DNA of 64,000 bases from assembly GCA_022495995.1 (NCBI GenBank), contig JAFEMH010001242.1:258001-322000 (forward strand), read 5' to 3'. The DNA is from Adenophora triphylla var. japonica (taxonomy: Eukaryota > Streptophyta > Magnoliopsida > Asterales > Campanulaceae). Below are positions 32,446 to 45,400 of the stretch, in pieces (position 1 is the first letter of the stretch; the number at the start of each line of letters is the position of its first letter). Position numbers and translations under genes: made by a program. The notes under the pieces are model-generated. The model was not told the origin of the DNA. It was given only the letters and a program-made list of their open reading frames with translations, and searched no databases.

Positions 32446-34387
32446 CTATATTGTGAGTATACTCTTCACTTTTATCTCCCGAGTGAAGACACTCAGTAAG
32501 GTTTCATTTCATATCCCTCAAGGAACAAACTTAAGCAGAATCATAACTCTCTAATCCAATATCTCTGTGAAGCTACCTGGTGAGGGAAGAGGGGGGGGGA
32601 GCAAAAGAAACGGAGTGAATACCAGTAGTAGGATTATGTCTCTTAAAATTATTCAGTAAACAGTAAACAGTAAGCATACACACTTCAATACTGTTAACAG
32701 TTCAATGAAATCCATAAAATTAGCATTCTCTTCTTTAAAACTGACAAAGGGTGGCCTAGTGGACAATCACCCATCACAGGTGCTACAGAACAAGTGTGGT
32801 GTTGACTATGCCTATGGAGAAATGCTACAAGTAAAAGACCAGACTAAAGAACAAGTGTAGTGTCGACTATCCCTCCTTTCAACCAATGAACAAGCTGTAT
32901 GGGCATAATATTTCCCTTCAGATAAATCCACATTTAACCTGCAAACCGTAAGGTGAAATCTTACATTAGGAGAAAGCAGAATTTTTTTCATGAAACCTTG
33001 TATTGATTCTTCAAGTTTTCTTTCAGTCTCGAAAATAACCTATTTTAGCATAGGCCCCGGATATCATTAAACATTCAAGTGAGTTACATTTTCTTGAAAG
33101 CCATATTTTTTACCAACTAATCGTCCGGATCCCTAGCGAGCAAACACATCTAAAGTTAAGTCAGATCTAATCATCTTTCAAGTTTCAACCACCAACACCG
33201 ACCAGTCAAAGTTTATATAACACTTAAAATACAGCCTTGTACTGACCTTAATATTAAATAAAAAAATGCCCCATAACTAAATTTATACAGCAGTACTATT
33301 TGCTCAACATTTCTCACTTGGCGAACCTGATCAAGCTGGCCCCCCAAAAACAACTGTCGATTTCACATCTTATTTACAACCATAACCCTTCAAGACTAAA
33401 GAAGAAATCTGCCCAACTGCAATAAATTCTTCCTTCTCAACATGTGTACATAAAGTACATTTAGATAGATGACCCTTTTCTTCTCATGGATCACTTTAGT
33501 TAGTCCTATGCAATTCCTTCTTAGCAGGGATACTGATACTTAATTCTATCCGAGAACTTCAATATTCCAGCATAAATCAAAGGTCTCTGTCTCTGTAAGC
33601 CGACTAGAGCAGATAACCTTCTTGTCCCTCCAGTCCCAGAACCAGGTAACCCTCATGATGCATATCAAGCCTAACTACATTCACCCAAGATCTAGAATAC
33701 TTCTTCAAAACAAGATGTCCCCAATGCAACATTTTAGCCACAACGAGCATCCTTAACTAAACAGTTACCATCCTCTGAACTTTTTACACCCAACTCTCCC
33801 CAGTTCTCTTCTTAAGTGCTCATACAACTTTGTGTTGCCCCAACCTACTAAGTTTTTCCAATTATTATGTTAGGTAATAAATGCATTCTTTAGTCGAATA
33901 TATCTTCGGGTTTCTGGTTATAGAGTAATCAGATATGAACTGACTTGAAGGATGGGAAAAAATATATAAACGTGAGTTTTCATATGTATTCGTTAATCCC
34001 CATGTTCTTTGTGCATTGTAATCCCAAGGGCTAGGGGTACACAAATCCGTCGTAAGAGCCTGATAACATAAACAAAGATATGTACATGAACAATCTAATG
34101 TGTTTTACAACTCAATCCTGGTCAAGTGCTAAATGATTTCTGTGAACAGAAACTAGAAATCTAAATCCACGAATATGAACAATCGATGCTATGGCAAATG
34201 GAGTTTACCTAGTTGGATGAAAACTGATGTGATGTTGCAGTTTGAGTATGGAATGTCCTACCTGTTGACAAGATGTAATGAACGCTATGGGATATTCAAG
34301 AGGTTGCACTCGAATCCTTTCGAGTTGAATATGAATGAGGAGCTGACTTTATTCATATTTGTCTTTTAGCTAAGATTTGACCCCCCC

Positions 34388-34436
<49 letters not shown>

Positions 34437-35215
34437 AATTGGAGTTTGGGCTATGTGGGTTGTGAAAGTTATTTAGAATTTCAAATAACAATCTTGCAAG
34501 TATAGTTGAACGCATACCCTCCTTAAGAAATGTTAGATCTGAGACTCAATATCACTTTATAAGCATTGACCGGTACCTTAAGGTAAAGTTTAATGTTAAT
34601 CCCACACAGCAATCGACCCAGTCATACGTCTTTCTCGAGTCCGGTCACAATTTATAACCAACTAGTAACTCCAATCATAAAACTAAAAAGGTAACCCACC
34701 CCCCTTGAATTGCATAAATTCTAACTACTGCACGAGATCTGGTGATCTTCTTTTAAACAAGCAGCAGCCTAACCAACTTTTAGCATCAACAATCTTTACT
34801 GCCTATGAGCATACTAAATCAAGCTATAACCCCTTTCTCAACTTCACCCCCTCAACTCTACATTCATCTCCTTGATTTCTTGCAAAACCTTATCAAATCA
34901 GGATCTAAGTGAGCATATACCTAAAAATGTATTCTTTAGATAAGCACACCATGGAGGATGCTTTCATATCTTAGGGTTTCTTATTCAAATGTAAAATTAA
35001 TTAAAGGCATACAAAAACATAATTGAGAATAATCCAAAAACTCAACCATTAAATCCAACAGTACACAAATCAACTGTAAATTTTGATGCATGCATAAAAA
35101 TTGAAGAAACACCCAATGTTTCAATTGAAATCAATTTCAAAATGTTTTCTATGAACAGAAGATATATACAGAAACAAGAACAAAAACAAAAGTGTAATGG
35201 TGTATAGAGGCTTAC
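32446..35215 (-). other. Leader intron of the PHD-finger gene; no other gene seen
   Basis: AT-rich with no credible coding frame on either strand. The only notable feature is a (CT)n microsatellite at about 34390-34435 preceded by a C-run. Small open frames here have no recognisable similarity. Confidence 0.5.
34388..34435. repeat. (CT)n microsatellite
   Basis: About 21 CT units after a C-run, in the leader intron of the PHD-finger gene. Confidence 0.9.
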
Positions 35216-35320
35216 CCAGAAGAAAGAGAAACCGCTGGAGAAGAAGATGAAAGTTTGATTGCGGAGAGTCCTACCCACTTCTGCTTTAAATTGGTTTTTA
35301 TTTGAACCTGACAAGCCAAA
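35216..35320 (-). promoter_or_regulatory. Probable 5' leader exon and promoter of the PHD-finger gene
   Basis: On the minus strand CTTCTGG|GTAAGC at 35216 is a strong donor, preceded by a CT-rich leader-like stretch. It can join the acceptor at about 32445 just before the ATG, making a ~2.8 kb leader intron. A TATA-like AAATATAGGG lies upstream at about 35415. The transcription start is inferred, not seen. Confidence 0.5.
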
Positions 35321-35687
35321 AGCTTTAAGCTTTTGAATATTAAATTAATGGATGCGAGTTTCTTGAAGGCCAAATCAAATCAAGAGCCGCCTTCAACTCT
35401 CCTCTTCCTCTCCCTATATTTGGGTATGGGCTGGGGTATTGGGGTTTGGTGTGTGTGTGTGTGTGTTTTCTTTTTTGAGCACCCAACCAATATTCTAAGT
35501 ATTGCTAATAGATTTGCTAGTAAGAATTTTGAACTTGAAAATATGCACTCTCCAAAGATTTTTTTTTTTTTTTAAGATGTCTGATGTCTAAGATCGAAGA
35601 CGTATAATAGACACATATTTACGAATTTAATGTCAACAACCGATAAGTCACGAAGGAAGTTGGTGACTGATGACAGGGGGCCGGCGA

Positions 35688-35710
35688 TCGAAGCCCCGGT
35701 GAACGGCGGT

Positions 35711-35760
<50 letters not shown>

Positions 35761-35812
35761 AACTTGCACGAAAGACGTAACGATCTGGGCACTGTAACGA
35801 TCTGGGCACTGT
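35688..35812 (+). rRNA. Nuclear fragment of bacterial-type (probably plastid) 23S rRNA
   Basis: CGAAGCCCCGGTGAACGGCG, then TAACTATAACGGTCCTAAGG, then GTAGCGAAATTCCTTGTCGG is the conserved domain IV/V stretch of bacterial-type 23S rRNA; nuclear 25S differs here. Compared with the organelle sequence as I remember it, the differences are C-to-T or G-to-A (for example TTCCAACTTGCACG for TTCCGACCCGCACG), the usual decay of methylated organelle DNA in the nucleus. The last 17 bp are duplicated in tandem (35777-35793 and 35794-35810). Only about 125 bp, so not functional. Confidence 0.8.
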
Positions 35813-36466
35813 GAGGACATTTATTTTGCACCCATTAAAGATGTGTTGTGGTATACCTAAACTTGATTGTGTATAACTTATAAATAGTACTTGCATTATT
35901 AAAGTAACACCATTACATTAGCATGGTCCATAAAGCAAACAACTTGAGCTTTCTACTCTTGCTAACAAATTACACAAGTCTATACAGGAACATGAATGGT
36001 GAAGATCTTTTGGAAGTTTCATTTTTCCAAAATGTCATTTGATTTTCAGTATTTCTTGGATAAAATAAATTGATGAACTCGACTCGTAACCCATTAGTAT
36101 GTAATACTTGGAGAATAAATGCGCGCCCACACACACAAATGGATTGAGTACAAACGGCATCAACATTCTTGAAATGATTTAAAAAAAATATAGAATGGTT
36201 TTTATTAACAATGAATATGGCCAGATGTTAGCTGATTAGCTTGCTTGAGGACTGGGGGGGAGTATTTACATGGTTCAAACAAACAAAAATGTAGATGAAT
36301 GAACATTTTCATGTGCACCCCTCAGCTTGCTATACATCAGAACCCCCCAGAAAAGAATCTACTCAGCGAACAACCCTCGTAAAAAAATATCAGCCCCAAG
36401 TTCGTTCTACACTATTTAAATGCTACACTCAATTCCGTTTCCCTGTCTTGGCTTGCAGACGAAAGA

Positions 36467-36496
36467 TTACGGGCTTTTGAACAAGTTTGATGAAAC
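36467..36496 (-). CDS. 5'-nucleotidase, last coding exon (30 bp)
   Basis: After CTTTTCAG|, nine codons VSSNLFKSP and TAA. It joins in phase to HHVK at 44100 and matches the expected short C-terminus of the family. I found no equivalent ending between 43650 and 44099. The LTR element occupies the intron between them. Confidence 0.78.
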   Translation of the reverse strand, partial: VSSNLFKSP

Positions 36497-39400
36497 CTGA
36501 AAAGAGGAAAACATTTCAGATGTGGATATAGAGAATCCATTTACAAGATTGTAAATAAACCAAACTCAACCAAATCTATTACTCCCTCCGTCCCAAAATG
36601 AATGTCCAAAATGGGAACAACACTTAGATTTTCTTTCAACATTCTAAATGGATGAATTCTACCAAAAATCAAGGTCATAATGATCTTCAAATATGGACTA
36701 AGAATACGGTAATATGTTCTTGTAACGACCCCGAATTTTCACAACAATAATAATACTTAATTACTAATAAAATAACCTCCAACGGTTACTAAAACCATAA
36801 TTTAAAAACTAACCATAATTTGAAATAACTTAAATGCTGAAAACGGTAATAACTTCAACGGCTAGTACAATCCACTAGCTCAAAAAACTTTAATGTCTAA
36901 CAAACTTTCAAATAACTGAAGTAACTAACTAAATAGAAATAACTAAACGATCCTTGAACTCCTTATGAAGTGCTCCCGAACCGTTTCACCTTCTTCCTAT
37001 ATGAAATCTGGAAGAAAAAGAGTATGAAAGGGTGAGCGAACAATGCCCAGTAAGTTCATATACAACCCCTCCGGTTACTAAGGAGGAGTTGACCTGAAGG
37101 AATATCACACGATACAATTTTCAAATAACAATCGAAGACATAACGAAGTACAAATTCGAAATCATTGTTTAACAAATTCTCAAATCACATGTCTTTCAAA
37201 ATCTCATTGGTTTCACGAACTGAGTTGACAAATATTTTGGAGGTCCAAATGATGGCAAAATCGATTCAAATTGACTCGAATGATTTACTTAATTAAAAAC
37301 TGTCCCATACCAAATTTTTAACTAACTAAACCACTCACGTATTTTTAGGAATTTCAAAGGACTGATAAGCTGAACAAAGTTGACTCGAATGATCTAGTTA
37401 TCTACAATTGTCCCATACCAGCTGTAGATAATCAAATCATTCACAGACATCATGATCACGTAAGTGGTCCACTGACCTTATCAAACCGAAATCCCATAAA
37501 GGGAACAAAAGCCCACAAAGAGCACTAATACCCACACAGGGTTCGAAATCCCACAAGGGCACGAAGGTTGACTCCGCAGAGTCCGAAACAGTGCACCACA
37601 ACTACATTGAAGCGGTGAACTAAGTTTGCCCGAAGGCCAAAATATCAAATATACCCCGCCGAAGCAGGTTGTCTAACTTAGTGATCATTAATGGAACAAA
37701 ATCATATTATATCAAAATGCATTTTTATACAGAATATGAACTTTCACAATAACAATGAATTTCTGTATTTACGAAACCAAAAGAACGATTTAGCAAACGA
37801 ATAACAAAAGATTAGCAATTAACGGTAACCGAGGGAGTCAAAACAAATACTGACGCGAGGTCAGCTTTTACGTATCAAATGAACGTACATCGCCAAGAAA
37901 TATGCGGAAGCCTAAACAATGAAACGGAGCGGAATCAATTAACTTAAAGATGTATAATCCCTTACCTTAGCCTTGCTTTCCTTCCTTAAGCAATTGCCTT
38001 TATGCGAAATCTACAATCACGGAATAACATAACTTAGGCACAAGTAATCGTTATTACTTCTTATGTACCTATACTTTCTTTCCTTAGTTAACCTACGAGT
38101 TACTCTCGACTAACCTTAACTCGGTTAACTAACTTTCTATTTTTAGAAGCTTTCCTAATTTAGCAGCTTCTAAACTTAGAAACTTTCTATTTCGAAACTC
38201 TAACACTTTGGAATCTAAGTCTTTTAGCATTCCTTGTTAATCTTAAAGTGTTATTCTTCTTCTTTCCTTTGATATAATCTCTTTAAAGTCTTTGGACTTC
38301 CCCTAAATTCCAAAAAGTTCCTTTGGGTTTTCTTAATTTCAACAAAGTCCTTTAACTTTCTAAAGTTTACAAAGAGGTCACTTAACTTTCAGAACTTTAC
38401 AAAATAGTCCTTCAAAATTTCAAAATCACAGAACAGTCCCTCAGAACCTTTGAACTTTTCGGTTCGGTCTGAGTTAACTGTTCCGTTACTAACTTAACTG
38501 GATAATCCTTTCAGCTTTAAAAATTCTGAGCTGTCCCTTTTCGCTTTAAAACTAACCGTGTTTAATTAAAATAGGCCAAACACTTAACATTTAAAAGAAA
38601 CAAACCCTACCTCCATATGTGCCAAATCTACGAACCCTATACGGGTCAAAAACATGTATTTTTGTTCATCTTTTTATTTTCCAAACATTAAATATGTCAT
38701 TTAATTCATAAACCCTTTTAATAAAAATACCTTTAATCATATTAATTTAGATTGATTCAATTCTAAAATAATAAGAACTAGGGTTAGGGTTACATCATTA
38801 TACCCTACAATTCTTCCATAATCGCTTTCAATTCATTGATTAAACACTAAGATTAAACCCTTAAAATCCAAGAATGACTAAACCTAGATTTTAATTAGTT
38901 TCAAACTTTCAAAAATCATAACTAATTCAATTTAATTCGGAATTGAATGAAATAAAAACTAGGTTTTAGGGTATGATCTTACCTTGATTTTTTTATGAAG
39001 GAACAATGATCAAAGAAGACCAAAAACGGATGTTCTTCCCTCTTGCAGTTCGGCCGCCCCTTAGCCAAATTAGGATTTAAAAAATCTTTTTTTTTTTTTC
39101 TCTCTCGATTTCTCTCTAATGTCGCTCTCTACCTCTTATTCCTTCTCTTTGCCGTTTTAAAAAATGAAGAGGATCTTAGTGGTTAATGCTATATAATTAC
39201 TTGGGTTTTTCTAATTTCCTAAGCCCACAATGGTAAATAAAGTCCAACCCAAACAAAATAAACTAAGCCCAACTTAGCCTACTTGACTTAATTAATTAAG
39301 TTGGTCCATTTAATTAGCCCAAGTCCAAATTAAATAGGGAGTATTATTTTATTTATTATTTTAATTAAAATAATACTAAAGAAAAAAATTTAAAATTTTT

Positions 39401-42400
39401 CAGTCTTTACATTCTTACCCCCTTAAAAGAAGTTTAGTCCTCTAAACTTAACGTACTCGCCATCGGTCCAATTTGCATCGTCATCCTCTTTAGCTTTCAT
39501 AGTAAAGACTCTTCCTGTACGCTTTGAATTTGAGTCATCCTTGTTGTCCTTACCCTTGTCCCTGTTCTCACGCTCCTTTGTGAACCTTTCTTTAAGTGGT
39601 TCAGGGCAATCCCTAACCATATGCCCTGCCTTCCCACAAGCTGAAACACGCCTTTATGATTCTATAACAACGTTGGGTTTCATGATTACCCCCACACTCA
39701 CTACACTGGCACCATCCGTACGTTGTGTCACCTGTTTTTCGCCCGACTTCCCGAATCCTTATTATCCCGAAAACTTGTTTGTCTATCTCTCTTTTATGCT
39801 TGTCATTCCAATCCGCCCGTACTTCGATAAGACCTCGTTCCACTAGCAACGCCTTGTTTACCACGTCTTTATATGTGTTAAGCTCAAATGGTACCACACC
39901 CCTCTTGATCGCAGGCCTTAACCCCTCTTCAAACCTACGCACACGATTTTCTTCGCTGCCACGTAAGTAGGGGCAAACTTGGCAAGACGTGCAAACTCGG
40001 CCTCATACTCGGACACCGTCTTGTCCTTCGAACTAGCTTAATAAAGTCATTCTCTCTGAATTTGTTCACTCCTAGGAAAATACTTTTCATAAAAGGCCAC
40101 CTTGAAATCTTCCCAAGTAAACAAAAACTCGTCATTCGATGTTTGCGCTTCTCCATAAGCCACCAATCATAGGCCCCCTCCTTCAACATTTAAGGTGGCA
40201 CACGACACTTTGATACTCTCACGACACAAGATCCCCTCAAATGTCTTTTCCATTTCGCACCCAATCCTCCGCCGCTATAGTCCCCCAATACCACTAAAGG
40301 TTGCGTTAGTATGCTTTTTAAATTCTCGCTAAATCACTACTCGCTTAAAGGGACACCACCAACCTGCTGGCCGCTGCCGAACCTGTTGTTCTTTGGATTA
40401 ATCCCGTAAGTGCTTGCAACAAGGGTACTAATTCCCGCCACCGGTGCTACCGGTCGCCGCACCCCCGGCCATCGGGTCCCATCGACTTGATTACCATCCC
40501 GAACATTTTGGGTATTCTCAACCCTACGATTAGAACTATTCTCACCGAAACCTCATGGTTGTCATTCTCAACATGATCCTCTTCCCTCACATCATTAGTC
40601 TGATTCCGTTGTCGACCTCTCCGGTTTTGGATCCTCGTACTCACTCTTCTTTTCGCCATTAACCTAAAATAGCAAAAAGGGAAAATAGTCATAAATCCAA
40701 ATAGATAAGCTTTTGACATGCTAGGAAATAAAATATTATAATCTTTCATAATTCGATAAAACAACTAATCATATCTAACAACTACACTAACGCTCCCAGA
40801 ATGACACTGAGGTCAAACCTAAAACTCAGATCAACTTATCCTCACACATTCTAAACTCCCAAAGATCTAAAAGTTCAAATCAAACTTATCCTCATACATT
40901 CTATCTCCCAAGGATCTAAAGCCAAAGCTCTGATACCAACTGTAACGACCCCGAATTTTCACAACAATAATAATACTTAATTACTAATAAAATAACCTCC
41001 AACGGTTACTAAAACCATAATTTAAAAACTAACCATAATTTGAAATAACTTAAATGCTGAAAACGGTAATAACTTCAACGGCTAGTACAATCCACTAGCT
41101 CAAAAAACTTTAATGTCTAACAAACTTTCAAATAACTGAAGTAACTAACTAAATAGAAATAACTAAACGATCCTTGAACTCCTTATGAAGTGCTCCCGAA
41201 CCGTTTCACCTTCTTCCTATATGAAATCTGAAGAAAAAGAGTATGAAAGGGCGAGCGAACAATGCCCAAGAGTTCATATACAACCCTCCTAAGCATTAAG
41301 GAGGAGTTGACTGAAGGAATATCACACGATACAATTTTCAAATAACAATCGAAGACATAACGAAGTACAAATTCGAAATCATTGTTTAACAAATTCTCAA
41401 ATCACATGTCTTTCAAAATCTCATTGGTTTCACGAACTGAGTTGACAAATATTTTGGAGGTCCAAATGATGGCAAAATCGATTCAAATTGACTCGAATGA
41501 TTTACTTAATTAAAAACCGTCCCATACCAAATTTAACTAACTAAACCACTCACGGATTTTTAGGAATTTCAAAGGACTCGATAAGCCGAACAAAGTTGAC
41601 TCGAATGATCTAGTTATCTACAATTGTCCCATACCACCGTAGATAATCAAATCATTCACAGACATCATGATCACGTAAGTGGTCCACTGACCTTATCAAA
41701 CCGAAATCCCATAAAGGGAACAAAAGCCCACAAAGAGCACTAATACCCACACAGGGTTCGAAATCCCACAAGGGCACGAAGGTTGACTCCGCAGAGTCCG
41801 AAACAGTGCACCACAACTACATCAAGCGGTGAACTAAGTTTGCCCGAAGGCCAAAATATCAAATATACCCCGCCAAGCGGTTGTCTAACTTAGTGATCAT
41901 TAATGGAACAAAATCATATTATATCAAAATGCATTTTTATACAGAATATGAACTTTCACAATAACAATGAATTTCTGTATTTACGAAACCAAAAGAACGA
42001 TTTAGCAAACGAATAACAAAAGATTAGCAATTAACGGTAACCGAGGGAGTCAAAACAAATACTGACGCGAGGTCAGCTTTTACGTATCAAATGAACGTAC
42101 ATCGCCAAGAAATATGCGGAAGCCTAAACAATGAAACGGAGCGGAATCAATTAACTTAAAGATGTATAATCCCTTACCTTAGCCTTGCTTTCCTTCCTTA
42201 AGCAATTGCCTTTATGCGAAATCTACAATCACGGAATAACATAACTTAGGCACAAGTAATCGTTATTACTTCTTATGTACCTATACTTTCTTTCCTTAGT
42301 TAACCTATGAGTTACTCTCGCACTAACCTTAACTCGGTTAACTAACTTTCTATTTTTAGAAGCTTTCCTAATTTAGCAGTTTCTAAACTTAGAAACTTTC

Positions 42401-45400
42401 TATTTCGAAACTCTAACACTTTGGAATCTAAGTCTTTTAGCATTCCTTGTTAATCTTAAAGTGTTATTCTTCTTCTTTTCCTTTGATATAATCTCTTTAA
42501 AGTCTTTGGACTTCCCCTAAATTCCAAAAAGTTCCTTTGGGTTTTCTTAATTTCAACAAAGTCCTTTAACTTTCTAAAGTTTACAAAGAGGTCACTTAAC
42601 TTTCAGAACTTTACAAAATAGTCCTTCAAAATTTCAAAATCACAGAACAGTCCCTCAGAACCTTTGAACTTTTCAGTTCAGTCCTGAAGTTAACTGTTCC
42701 GTTACTAACTTAACTGGATAATCCTTTCAGCTTTAAAAAATTCTGCAGTTTGGTCCCTTTTCAGTTTAAAAACTAACTGTGTTTAATTAAAATAGGCCAA
42801 ACACTTAACATTTAAAAGAAACAAACCCTACCTCCATATAGGCCAAATCGGCCGAACCCTATATGGGTCAAAAACAGATTTTTGTTCATCTTTTTATTTT
42901 CCAAACATTAAATATGTCATTTAATTCATAAACCCTTTTAATAAAAATACCTTTAATCATATTAATTTAGATTGATTCAATTCTAAAATAATAAGAACTA
43001 GGGTTAGGGTTACATCATTATACCCTACAATTCTTCCATAATCAGTTTTCAATTCATTGATTAAACACTAAGATTAAACCCTTAAAATCCAAGAATGACT
43101 AAACCTAGATTTTAATTAGTTTCAAACTTTCAAAAATCATAACTAATTCAATTTAATTCGGAATTGAATGAAATAAAAACTAGGTTTTAGGGTATGATCT
43201 TACCTTGATTTTTTTATGAAGGAACAATGATCAAAGAAGACCAAAAAACGGATGTTCTTCCCCCTCTTGCAGTTCGGCCGCCCCTTAGCCAAATTAGGAT
43301 TAAAAAAAAATCTTTTTTTTTTTTTCTCTCTCTCGGATTTCTCTCTAATGCTGCTCTCTACCTCTTATTCCTTCTCTTTGCCGTTTTAAAAAAATGAAGA
43401 GGATCTTAGGGTTAATGCTATATAATTACTTGGGTTTTTCTAATTTCCTAAGCCCACAATGGTAAATAAAGTCCAACCCAAACAAAATAAACTAAGCCCA
43501 ACTTAGCCTACTTGACTTAATTAATTAAGTTGGTCCATTTAATTAGCCCAAGTCCAAATTAAATAGGGAGTATTATTTTATTTATTATTTTAATTAAAAT
43601 AATACTAAAGAAAAAAATTTAAAATTTTTCGGGTCTTTACAGTTCTTAAGAGCAAACCACAAAGAAACAGTAACAAGCATGAATAAGCTCAACAGCTTTA
43701 AGAGTATTCTTTGAGCTTGTTGATAAGCCCACAACTGATCTAGGTATATGATTCTTCACACATGTCCTATTCCAGCTTGATTGTTTGTTTTCTACAGAAA
43801 AGACCAGGACAAGGACCTTATACAAAGGCCGTTTAAGAATTCCTTTGAAAGCGAGAGAAACAAATTTTCTATCTCAAGAATTCTAGTTTCCCCCAAGATT
43901 TTTATTTTGTGGGTTGGGATAGGATTTAGCAAGTAAAGGAAGGCATGACCCTATAGAGCAATTCGATTATAGAATTCACTTTCTTGTGAAATGTAACATT
44001 TCAACTTTTATCTCCCATGAAATCCAGTCACATCTTTAAGATCAGAATCAGCCAAGAAGAACAGGAAAAAAAATTATTTCTTGGAATATGTGGGCATACC
44101 TTCACATGGTGTGGCATGATTTTTATGTCGAAAGGTGCATGAAGCCAAGCGTCTGGTTGATATAGCATAAAGTTCTCCGGCTTACTAGTATACACATCGG
44201 CATACTGATGAATGTTATACGAGAACGCTGATTCTTGGCCAGTATCAGTGAGGAATGTGGCCCCAAAATATCTGTTGAACATGCATTTCATTGTGCAACG
44301 TGACTTCTGCCTTTCTTCGTTTAGCTCTGACAAAAGGGACTTGTATATATCACATGTCTGACTATTAGCTACAGTAGAATGTAGTCTACCAAGAAGTTCT
44401 TGTATGATGTGAAACTTTGCCTGCATTAAGAAGGTAAAAGTAGGGAAGGTTAGACTAGAGGACACGTAACTACTGAATGATGGATAAAATAGCCATAAGA
44501 TCTTTGCACGTAATGAGCTTCTTAAACTATGAATTCTAAAACTCGTAATTCATATGATTAAAAAAAAAAAGAACCTAACAACAAAACTGGTCCAACAGAA
44601 ATGTGGCTTGGTTATAAACAGAAATGTGATGTTGACTAGAATTGTCGTTTTCTATAAACACATTTCATTTCCTATATTGCTGGTGAATGAAGGCAGAATT
44701 TTACATTTTGTTCATTGCCGACTGATGTTTACATTGTTGGATTTTAAAAACCTCGCCAGCATGGTTGTGGGTTCAGTTGGGTAACTACGAATCAAGAATA
44801 AAAACCAAAATGGAATGATTCCAAACACTGTTGTTTTGAGTCTTTTGACAAGTTCAACTCGACTCGACTCAGCCTTTAGATCCTATTCACTTGGAATTGA
44901 TTTTGGTTCTGTCACTATGCTGTTCTGACAAGTACATTTTATAACTACGTACTCGCACACACGATGTGTGTGTGTGTGTGCCTAAAACTGAATTTCTATT
45001 GCCTTCAAGCACTTAATACAATTTTTTTCATCAATTTTTTCCACAAATTGGCATCGATGGGCCTCTGGTTTCCTTTTTTCTCTCTACTTCTGCAGCATAG
45101 TTGCAAGAGATGATTCTAGCAGATTCTGATCTAAATGACCAAGGATATAAAATGCTTTTTCACTTGAGAAAGGACATGGGGGAGAACAGGTTTGCTTTAA
45201 GAGTGCATTATGGTGGAAGGGACACCCGAAAGGGGTGGTGTTGGTGGCATATTACTGAAGTCGTAGAATACCAATTCTTAGCAGAAGAGTCATTTACTTT
45301 ATGGGCTACAGCACAGAGTCAAAAAATAAAATAAAAATTTCATCTCATTTTGCTTTTCGGTTGGCGATGATTGTGTGACAGGAGTTATTTTGGCATAAGC

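Larger units (their letters stand above)
36716..43646 (-). mobile_element. Complete gag-only LTR retrotransposon (TR-GAG type) in the last nucleotidase intron
   Basis: The two LTRs 36721-39411 (2691 bp) and 40941-43641 (2701 bp) are flanked by the 5-bp duplication GTTCT (36716-36720 and 43642-43646). Read on the minus strand each LTR starts TGTAAAGAC and ends GGTCGTTACA. A primer-binding site beside the right LTR and a polypurine tract beside the left LTR fix the minus orientation. The interior is just 1529 bp and encodes gag only, with no protease, reverse transcriptase or integrase. It must therefore depend on a relative's enzymes. High LTR identity points to a recent insertion. Confidence 0.95.

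Noticed and set aside
38765..38795. Telomere-like GGGTTAGGGTT stretches (also about 42995-43015 and 62572)
   Set aside because: Only one or two units, located inside LTRs and repeated because the LTRs are repeated. Not an interstitial telomere array.
43650..44099. Alternative last exon for the nucleotidase after a TTTCTGTAG acceptor near 43795
   Set aside because: It would encode an unrelated tail (KTNNQAG-like). The exon at 36467-36496 gives the family-like VSSNLFKSP ending in the correct phase.
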